Source: Flaviramulus_B aquimarinus (GTDB lineage Bacteria > Bacteroidota > Bacteroidia > Flavobacteriales > Flavobacteriaceae). From it: a DNA stretch of 64,000 bases. Position numbers and translations under genes: made by a program. The stretch lies in assembly GCF_039543205.1 (NCBI RefSeq), contig NZ_BAABJH010000005.1:1-64000 (forward strand), written 5' to 3'. This document shows, one piece after another, positions 58,204-64,000 of the stretch; position 1 is the first letter of the stretch, and each line of letters begins with the position of its first letter. A model generated the notes under the pieces. The model had not been told where the DNA came from, made no database searches, and saw only the letters and a program-made list of their open reading frames with translations.

Positions 58204-61200
58204 ATGAAACAACAAACACCATATAAGCCAAAACATAAAGTTCGCATAGTTACAGCGGCATCTCTTTTTGATGGTCATGACGCCTCTATAAATATCATGC
58301 GGCGTATTATTCAAGCTACAGGTGTAGAAGTGATACATTTAGGACATGATAGAAGTGTTGAAGAGGTTGTGAATACGGCTATTCAAGAAGACGTTAATGC
58401 TATATGTTTAACTTCATACCAAGGTGGTCATAACGAATATTTTAAATATATGTATGATCTTTTAAAAGAAAAAGGTGCAGAGCATATTAAAATTTTTGGT
58501 GGCGGCGGCGGTGTTATTTTGCCCTCAGAAATAAAGGAATTGATGGATTATGGGATTTCACGCATTTATTCACCAGATGATGGTCGTGAAATGGGATTAC
58601 AAGGTATGATTAATGATCTAGTTAAACAATCAGATTTTGCAATAGGTAACCAGTTAAATAGTGAAATTGAAAGTCTTAATAGCAAAAGCCCAAAAGCAAT
58701 TGCTCGTATTATTTCTTCTGCTGAAAATTTCCCAGAGATAGCTAAAGATGCTTTAGACAAAATTCATTCAAAAAATAAAAATTGTAAAACACCAGTTTTA
58801 GGGATTACAGGAACTGGTGGCGCAGGAAAATCGTCTTTGGTAGACGAACTGGTTAGGCGGTTTTTAATTGATTTTCCTAAAAAAACAGTTGGGATTATTT
58901 CTGTAGACCCTTCTAAAAGAAAAACAGGAGGTGCTTTATTAGGTGATAGAATCAGAATGAACTCCATAAACTCTCCTAGAGTATATATGAGAAGTTTGGC
59001 AACTCGACAATCGAATTTAGCATTGTCTAAACATGTTAGCGAAGCCGTTGAGGTTTTAAAAGCAGCCGAGTACGATTTGATTATTTTGGAAACGTCAGGA
59101 ATTGGACAATCTGATACAGAAATTATAGAACATTCGGATGTGTCTTTATATGTTATGACACCAGAATTTGGGGCTGCAACGCAATTGGAAAAAATTGATA
59201 TGCTAGATTTTGCCGATTTGGTAGCTATTAATAAGTTTGATAAGCGTGGTTCTCTAGATGCTTTACGTGATGTAAAAAAACAGTACATGCGCAACAATAA
59301 CCTTTGGGATATTCCACAAGAAGAATTACCGGTTTACGGAACCATAGCGTCTCAGTTTAACGATCCAGGAATGAATACGCTGTATAAAGCAGTTATGGAT
59401 AATTTAGTAAAAAAGGTGGATGCCAATTTAAAATCAACGTTTACGATTTCTAATGAAATGAGTGAGAAGATTTTTGTTATCCCGTCTTCCAGAACACGTT
59501 ATTTGTCAGAGATAGCAGAAAGTAATCGTGCTTATGATAAAAAAGCAGATGAACAAGTTGAGGTTGCCCAAAAACTGTATGGGATTTATAAAACGATTTG
59601 TTCTGTTGCAGTTATTTCTAATGAAAGTGAGACATCATATTTGAATAAGTTTGGAATAAATAGTGATGAAATTATAGAGCATTCCCAAAAGCTTTCTAGA
59701 GAGAATGATAATAAGAATTTTGTTAAACTTCTTATTGCAGAATTTGATAGGGTAAGATTAAATCTAGACCCTTACAATTGGGAAGTAATTATAGGATGGG
59801 ATGAGAAGGTTAACAAATACAAAAATCCAGTTTATACTTTCAAGGTAAGAGATAAAGAAATTAAAATAGAAACACATACAGAGTCCTTGTCGCATACACA
59901 AATTCCAAAAGTAGCTTTGCCAAAGTATCAAGCTTGGGGCGATGTTTTAAAGTGGTGCTTACAGGAAAACGTACCAGGGGAATTTCCATATACATCAGGT
60001 TTATACCCCTTCAAAAGAACAGGCGAGGACCCAGCAAGAATGTTTGCAGGCGAAGGCGGTCCAGAACGCACCAACAGGCGTTTTCATTATGTGAGTGCGG
60101 GTTTGCCAGCAAAGCGTTTATCTACGGCTTTTGATAGTGTAACACTTTATGGTAGCGATCCTGATTACCGTCCAGATATTTATGGTAAAATAGGAAATGC
60201 GGGTGTGTCTATTTGTTGTTTAGATGATGCTAAAAAACTATATTCTGGTTTTAATTTAGCTGATGTAATGACCTCAGTTAGTATGACCATTAATGGGCCC
60301 GCACCTATGTTGTTGGGCTTTTTTATGAACGCAGCCATTGATCAACAATGCGAGGTTTACATTAACGACAATGGCCTGGAAAAGAATGTTAAGGCAAAAA
60401 TAGCTAAAATTTATAAAGACAAAGAGCGTCCTAAATATAATGGAAAGTTGCCAGAAGGAAATAATGGATTAGGATTAATGCTTTTAGGAGTTACTGGTAA
60501 TCAAGTTTTGCCAGAATCTATTTATCAAGACATTAAGGCAAAAACCATAGCGCAAGTTCGTGGTACAGTACAAGCTGATATTTTAAAAGAAGATCAAGCG
60601 CAAAACACCTGTATTTTTTCTACAGAATTCGCTTTGCGTTTAATGGGCGATGTACAAGACTATTTCATTGAGAATAATGTACGTAATTTTTATTCCGTTT
60701 CTATTTCTGGTTATCACATTGCAGAAGCAGGTGCTAATCCAATCACGCAGCTGGCGTTAACGCTTTCTAACGGGTTCACATACGTGGAATATTATTTAAG
60801 TCGTGGTATGGATATCAATAAATTTGGCCCAAACTTATCGTTCTTTTTCTCAAATGGTATAGATCCAGAATATGCTGTAATAGGTCGTGTTGCGCGTAAA
60901 ATATGGGCAAAAGCCATGAAGCATAAGTATGGAGCAAATTCACGGGCTCAAATGTTGAAATATCATATACAAACCTCGGGACGTAGTTTGCATGCTCAAG
61001 AAATTGATTTTAACGATATACGTACCACGCTACAAGCTTTATATGCGATATACGATAACTGTAACTCGCTACATACCAATGCTTATGATGAAGCTATAAC
61101 GACGCCGACTGAGGAATCTGTGCGTCGTGCCATGGCTATTCAGTTAATAATTAATAAAGAATTAGGGTTGGCTAAAAACGAAAACCCTATTCAAGGTTCT

Positions 61201-61653
61201 TTTATTATAGAAGAATTAACCGATTTAGTAGAAGAAGCAGTGTTGTTGGAATTTGATAGAATTACCGAACGCGGCGGTGTTTTAGGTGCTATGGAAACTA
61301 TGTATCAGCGTTCTAAAATTCAAGAAGAAAGTCTGTATTACGAGACATTAAAGCACAATGGTAAATTCCCAATAATTGGTGTTAATACATTTTTAAGCAG
61401 TAAAGGGTCTCCAACGGTTTTACCTGCAGAAGTTATTCGTGCAACAGAGGAAGAAAAACAATTTCAAATTAAAACATTAGAAAACCTTCATAACGCAAAT
61501 GATACCAAAGACTTGTTAAAAGAACTTCAGCATAAAGCTATTAATAATAAAAATATTTTTGAAGCCTTAATGGATGTTTGCAAAGTGTGTTCTTTAGGTG
61601 AAATTACAAAAGCGCTATTTGAAGTAGGTGGGCAGTATAGAAGAAATATGTAA
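58204..61653 (+). CDS. icmF: Fused B12-dependent acyl-CoA mutase and G-protein chaperone (IcmF)
   Basis: This 1149-residue fusion has the IcmF order: N-terminal B12-binding domain (SLFDGHDASINIMRRI with the ligand His25), central MeaI-type GTPase with P-loop GITGTGGAGKSS (200-211), VDPSKRKTGGALLGDRIRM and NKFD, and a C-terminal mutase TIM barrel. The substrate pocket reads EFPYTSGLYPFKRTGEDPAR, i.e. the PFKR pattern of isobutyryl-CoA mutase-type IcmF, not the Tyr/Arg of methylmalonyl-CoA mutase. It interconverts isobutyryl- and butyryl-CoA, or isovaleryl- and pivalyl-CoA. It is a single gene, with no meaB or ATR gene nearby. Confidence 0.94.
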   Translation: MKQQTPYKPKHKVRIVTAASLFDGHDASINIMRRIIQATGVEVIHLGHDRSVEEVVNTAIQEDVNAICLTSYQGGHNEYFKYMYDLLKEKGAEHIKIFGGGGGVILPSEIKELMDYGISRIYSPDDGREMGLQGMINDLVKQSDFAIGNQLNSEIESLNSKSPKAIARIISSAENFPEIAKDALDKIHSKNKNCKTPVLGITGTGGAGKSSLVDELVRRFLIDFPKKTVGIISVDPSKRKTGGALLGDRIRMNSINSPRVYMRSLATRQSNLALSKHVSEAVEVLKAAEYDLIILETSGIGQSDTEIIEHSDVSLYVMTPEFGAATQLEKIDMLDFADLVAINKFDKRGSLDALRDVKKQYMRNNNLWDIPQEELPVYGTIASQFNDPGMNTLYKAVMDNLVKKVDANLKSTFTISNEMSEKIFVIPSSRTRYLSEIAESNRAYDKKADEQVEVAQKLYGIYKTICSVAVISNESETSYLNKFGINSDEIIEHSQKLSRENDNKNFVKLLIAEFDRVRLNLDPYNWEVIIGWDEKVNKYKNPVYTFKVRDKEIKIETHTESLSHTQIPKVALPKYQAWGDVLKWCLQENVPGEFPYTSGLYPFKRTGEDPARMFAGEGGPERTNRRFHYVSAGLPAKRLSTAFDSVTLYGSDPDYRPDIYGKIGNAGVSICCLDDAKKLYSGFNLADVMTSVSMTINGPAPMLLGFFMNAAIDQQCEVYINDNGLEKNVKAKIAKIYKDKERPKYNGKLPEGNNGLGLMLLGVTGNQVLPESIYQDIKAKTIAQVRGTVQADILKEDQAQNTCIFSTEFALRLMGDVQDYFIENNVRNFYSVSISGYHIAEAGANPITQLALTLSNGFTYVEYYLSRGMDINKFGPNLSFFFSNGIDPEYAVIGRVARKIWAKAMKHKYGANSRAQMLKYHIQTSGRSLHAQEIDFNDIRTTLQALYAIYDNCNSLHTNAYDEAITTPTEESVRRAMAIQLIINKELGLAKNENPIQGSFIIEELTDLVEEAVLLEFDRITERGGVLGAMETMYQRSKIQEESLYYETLKHNGKFPIIGVNTFLSSKGSPTVLPAEVIRATEEEKQFQIKTLENLHNANDTKDLLKELQHKAINNKNIFEALMDVCKVCSLGEITKALFEVGGQYRRNM

Positions 61654-61699
61654 GCAGAGAACCACTTTTTCTTTTTATAAAAAGTGAGTGAATCGCTTA

Positions 61700-61728
61700 T
61701 CCTGAGCAAAGCTGAAGGGACTTTTTTT
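61700..61728. repeat. Imperfect hairpin repeat with T-tract after icmF
   Basis: TCCTGAGC-AAA-GCTGAAGGGA (61700-61720) forms an imperfect stem followed by C and T8. The CCTGAGC...GAAGG unit resembles a short intergenic element that recurs in many Bacteroidota genomes (from memory) and here may end the icmF transcript. Confidence 0.5.
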
Positions 61729-61820
61729 TAATATTTATAGGTTAAAAAATGTATTTTTACAATGCAACCAAATTAAAAAGGAGGTGCCTTGAAAATAAAA
61801 CTCTAAATCTATTCTAAAAA

Positions 61821-62246
61821 ATGAAAAGAGGGATTACAATTTTAATAGCTATATTTTTTTTGAACTGTACTTCTGATGATAGTAAGTCAATAGATAAAAC
61901 AGGACTAATTGGTACATGGAAACTCATTGAACAATTTGCAGATCCAGGAGATGGAAGTGGTGCGTTTCAACCAATTGAAAGTGATAGGGTTATTGAGTTT
62001 TTTAGTAATGGAACGTTAACTGTAAATAGCACATTATGTTTTAGAGATAATACAATAATACCCAACCAATCAGCTTCTGGAACTTATGTATTTGCTTCTG
62101 AAAGTGAATTTAATACAGGAGACATTATGCCAAATGATTGTAATTCTGAATTAAATAGAATTACATTTGAAATAGAAGATTCTAAATTAATACTATGGTA
62201 CCTTTGTGTTGAAGGTTGTGGAGAAAAGTTCGAGAAAATCTTATAA
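61821..62246 (+). CDS. Small lipocalin-like lipoprotein
   Basis: This 141-residue protein has lipoprotein signal MKRGITILIAIFFLNC with the lipid Cys in FLNCTSDD. The mature part begins KTGLIGTWKLIEQFADPG, with the G-x-W motif of lipocalin-like domains, then VIEFFSNGTLTVNSTLC, ASGTYVFASESEFN and ILWYLCVEGCGEKFEKIL. Cysteine pairs suggest disulfides. It is probably a periplasmic lipid-anchored protein of unknown ligand. The start has no SD, although an AAAGGAGGTG sequence lies ~35 bases upstream. Confidence 0.8.
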   Translation: MKRGITILIAIFFLNCTSDDSKSIDKTGLIGTWKLIEQFADPGDGSGAFQPIESDRVIEFFSNGTLTVNSTLCFRDNTIIPNQSASGTYVFASESEFNTGDIMPNDCNSELNRITFEIEDSKLILWYLCVEGCGEKFEKIL

Positions 62247-62253
62247 GAGAAAC

Positions 62254-62649
62254 TTATAATGTCAACATCCAAGAGCTCTGAAGTTTTCTGAATTTCTGTA
62301 ATTCACTACGTAAAACAGGCAAGAAATCTTTTCCATTACTGTTAGAACGTTCAAGTCTATAAGAGTTTTTGTATAATTTATTGGTAAGTCGTTTAAGCGA
62401 CGCTATGTGTTTATGTTTCCTGTCAGAGTAACGCTCCAGTTCAGCATTTACAATTTCAGGAACTAACGATACAGATTGTTGCACAATATCCCCAGAAAAA
62501 TAAATGTTATTATCTTCAGAACCATCTAATTTTAAGTTAGATAGGTCGTGATTTAAGTATGTGGAGATATTTTGCGATAAAGCAAAAATCTCTAAAGCCT
62601 TTTGATAAACCGGTAATTCCGATAGATTTGGTGGGGTATTAGACAACAT
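62254..62649 (-). CDS. Helical protein, distant four-helix-bundle type
   Basis: This 131-residue all-helical protein contains SELPVYQKALEIFALSQNIS, which resembles the first helix of the S23-like four-helix-bundle family (VWQKA-type motif), and further helices (IVQQSVSLVPEIVNAELERY, HIASLKRLTNKLYKNSYRLE). The canonical central signature with conserved Ala/Ser-rich turn is not clear, so the relationship is only tentative. The function is unknown. It converges on the lipocalin-like gene with 7 bases between them. Confidence 0.55.
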   Translation of the reverse strand: MLSNTPPNLSELPVYQKALEIFALSQNISTYLNHDLSNLKLDGSEDNNIYFSGDIVQQSVSLVPEIVNAELERYSDRKHKHIASLKRLTNKLYKNSYRLERSNSNGKDFLPVLRSELQKFRKLQSSWMLTL

Positions 62650-62726
62650 AATTTTTTTTTAAAAGCAATTTACTCAAAATTAGTCACAAGAAAGCATATT
62701 TAACTTTAGGTTTTAAAGTAAAATAG

Positions 62727-62734
62727 TATATTTG
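62727..62734 (+). promoter_or_regulatory. -7 element for the Lrp-type regulator gene
   Basis: TATATTTG matches TAnnTTTG, with a leader of ~30 bases. Upstream, TTTA at 62705-62708 is at most a weak -33 element. Confidence 0.5.
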
Positions 62735-62771
62735 CTTTAATTTTTAATTTATTTACCTTAAATTCTTTCAA

Positions 62772-63215
62772 ATGAATATAGATGCCCTTAATAGTAAGAT
62801 TTTAAAGTGTCTACAGCAAAATGCAAGGCTATCTAATGCCGAAATAGGCAGGCAAGTTGGGATAAGTTCTCCTGCCGTTTCTGAGCGTATTAAAAAGATG
62901 GAAGACATAGGGATTATTGAAGGTTATAAAACCATTGTATCGCCTTTTGAAATAGGCTACCAGCTAAAAGCGATTATAACATTAAGGGCCTTTATGGGAA
63001 AATTAAAACCTTTTTTAGATAAAGTAAAAACCTATGATGAAGTTATAAATTGTTATCGAATAACTGGCGATGAAAATATTGTTATGGAAGTGGTTTTAAA
63101 AAACCAAAAACACCTTGAAGCTTTTATAGACCAGCTTATCAGTTATGGCGAATCAAAAACACAAATTGTTTTGTCTAGGGTTATTAAGCAAAAAGAAGTT
63201 ATTCCAATTAAATAG
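62772..63215 (+). CDS. Lrp/AsnC family transcriptional regulator
   Basis: This 147-residue regulator has an N-terminal HTH (ILKCLQQNARLSNAEIGRQ, then VGISSPAVSERIKKMEDIGI) and a C-terminal RAM (ligand-binding) domain (LKAIITLRAFMGKLKPFLDKV, VINCYRITGDENIVMEVVLK). It probably senses an amino acid and forms dimers or octamers. The target is not indicated by adjacency; the transporter downstream on the other strand (63321-) is a candidate. A hairpin lies between the two. Confidence 0.94.
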   Translation: MNIDALNSKILKCLQQNARLSNAEIGRQVGISSPAVSERIKKMEDIGIIEGYKTIVSPFEIGYQLKAIITLRAFMGKLKPFLDKVKTYDEVINCYRITGDENIVMEVVLKNQKHLEAFIDQLISYGESKTQIVLSRVIKQKEVIPIK

Positions 63216-63228
63216 CTTGAAAACTAAT

Positions 63229-63270
63229 AAATCTTGGAATTGTATATAATAAAATGCAATCCCAAGATTT
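63229..63270. terminator. Inverted repeat between convergent genes
   Basis: AAATCTTGG (63229-63237) pairs with CCAAGATTT (63262-63270), and ATTG (63239-63242) with CAAT (63257-63260). It lies between the stops of the Lrp gene and the MFS gene and suits a bidirectional terminator, although no clean U-tract is seen. Confidence 0.5.
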
Positions 63271-63320
63271 GATAAAATTAGTAGTTTGCTAAGCATCAAA
63301 TGCTATCGATATAACTGGGT

Positions 63321-64000
63321 TTAAATCCATAAAACATCTTCTTCTCTTTCTTTTTCTCTTAGTTTCTTTTTGGCATTCAAATATTGTCTTAATGCAAATA
63401 ATAAGAACACACAAAGCGCTGCAAGTAAAGTTATAACTATCCAAGTGCTGTCAAAACCTATGCCATCTACCATACGCATACCTGCATTGTGCCCAAAAAT
63501 ATGAGCCACAGAAAATGCAATAGAGTATAACGCCATATATTCACCTTGATTTCCTTTTTTAGCTCTATCCATAGCAAAAGCATTAGAAAATGGAAATGCA
63601 ATCATTTCACCAAAAGTCATTAATAGCATACCAATTACTAAAATGCCAACCCAATCAGTCATAATTAATATAAGAAAACTTAAACCAGTAAGTATAGCCC
63701 CAAATAGCATCAAACCAGATTTTGTAAATGTTGTGTTTTCCAACCATTTTATTAAAGGCATTTCAAACGCAAAAATGATAAAGCCATTCATACCTAAAAG
63801 GATACCTATTTCAAATTCCGTTAAGCTATGTACATCTTTATAGTACAAAGGCATCGTGGAGAAATATTGCAAGAATACCACTCCAAAAAGCGTCATAGCC
63901 ATTAAAAATATCAAGAATGCTTTATCGTGATATGCAGATTTTGGATTCTTATTTTTTACATCATCTAATGTTTTTGTGGTTTTCGGATTTAAAACATTAA
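63321..64000 (-). CDS. MFS transporter, C-terminal portion (partial at window edge)
   Basis: On the minus strand the frame stays open from the edge (..NVLNPKTTKTLDDVKNKNPK..) into a membrane domain with helices beginning AFLIFLMAMTLFGVVF, FEIGILLGMNGFIIFAFEMPLI, LMLFGAILTGLSFLILIM, GILVIGMLLMTFGEMIAFPF, then WIVITLLAALCVFLLFAL. The soluble loop before the first visible helix is the central loop between the two six-helix halves. The visible part is thus the second half of a major facilitator carrier; the substrate is unknown. The TTG at 63914 is internal and not a start. Confidence 0.88.
   Translation of the reverse strand, partial: NVLNPKTTKTLDDVKNKNPKSAYHDKAFLIFLMAMTLFGVVFLQYFSTMPLYYKDVHSLTEFEIGILLGMNGFIIFAFEMPLIKWLENTTFTKSGLMLFGAILTGLSFLILIMTDWVGILVIGMLLMTFGEMIAFPFSNAFAMDRAKKGNQGEYMALYSIAFSVAHIFGHNAGMRMVDGIGFDSTWIVITLLAALCVFLLFALRQYLNAKKKLREKEREEDVLWI

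Noticed and set aside
58764..59297. A 177-codon open frame on the minus strand inside icmF
   Set aside because: It is antisense to the well-conserved GTPase domain of icmF, has no start context and no recognisable family; it is a codon-usage shadow.

Overview
The window is AT-rich chromosomal DNA of a member of the Flavobacteriaceae (phylum Bacteroidota). The signs are a type IX secretion C-terminal sorting domain, a TonB-linked outer-membrane protein of the Bacteroidota type, Bacteroidota-restricted families (DUF4290, DUF4295, DUF3078, Lacal_2735-like), the ribosomal L28-L33-DUF4295-FtsY-RimO gene order, promoters of the TTTG / TAnnTTTG type, and almost no Shine-Dalgarno sequences. The organism looks free-living and probably marine (sodium symporter, DNA photolyase, aquaporin). 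The genus cannot be fixed from what is visible.

Layout. 0-9 kb: the end of a secreted T9SS cargo protein, one tRNA-Met, then housekeeping genes (START-like protein, aminotransferase IV, YqgE, HU, Fmt, RecQ, DUF493, DUF4290, MurA). 9-20 kb: two small genes, then fourteen consecutive same-strand genes (photolyase, SRPBCC, TspO, Lacal_2735-like, glutathione peroxidase, SDR, two paralogous small basic proteins, DUF2805, an unknown, SDR/DUF2867, flavin reductase, AarF-like kinase, TetR regulator), followed by an aquaporin. 20-25 kb: DUF2911 protein, double-domain FKBP lipoprotein, WYL regulator, VOC protein, and a DUF262/DUF1524 (GmrSD-like) protein that looks acquired. 25-34 kb: HtpG, FabH, a terminator-rich gap, TonB-type receptor, CoA-binding protein, sodium symporter. 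33-52 kb: core genes (RecR, GT2, E2, exonuclease, FAH, Hpt, CinA, L28, L33, DUF4295, FtsY, RimO, M23, PurM, DUF3078, class II RNR, PrfA, PyrF, BtuF-like). 52-64 kb: small envelope proteins, TlpA-like, OmpA, PurU, the fused B12-dependent mutase IcmF, Lrp regulator, and the C-terminal part of an MFS transporter.

The most interesting signal is in the 9.9-19.2 kb cluster. Two nearly identical 30-bp inverted repeats (15021-15050 and 19148-19177, arms of the form TGTTTAACTTAT) lie exactly 5 bp upstream of a TAnnTTTG -7 box. One precedes the TetR-AarF-flavin reductase-SDR operon and the other precedes the ten-gene operon ending in photolyase. This predicts that the TetR-family protein controls itself and the whole set. 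The gene content (photolyase, glutathione peroxidase, TspO, DUF2867-type SDR, DUF2805) resembles light or photo-oxidative stress regulons that other bacteria place under LitR/CarH-type regulators.

Other points: MurA carries Asp where E. coli has the fosfomycin-target Cys115; the E2 acyltransferase and one SDR lack canonical catalytic residues; two B12-dependent enzymes sit near a BtuF-like protein that lacks a signal peptide; htpG has a sigma-54-like promoter with an inverted repeat. No rRNA, CRISPR array, insertion sequence or prophage was seen.
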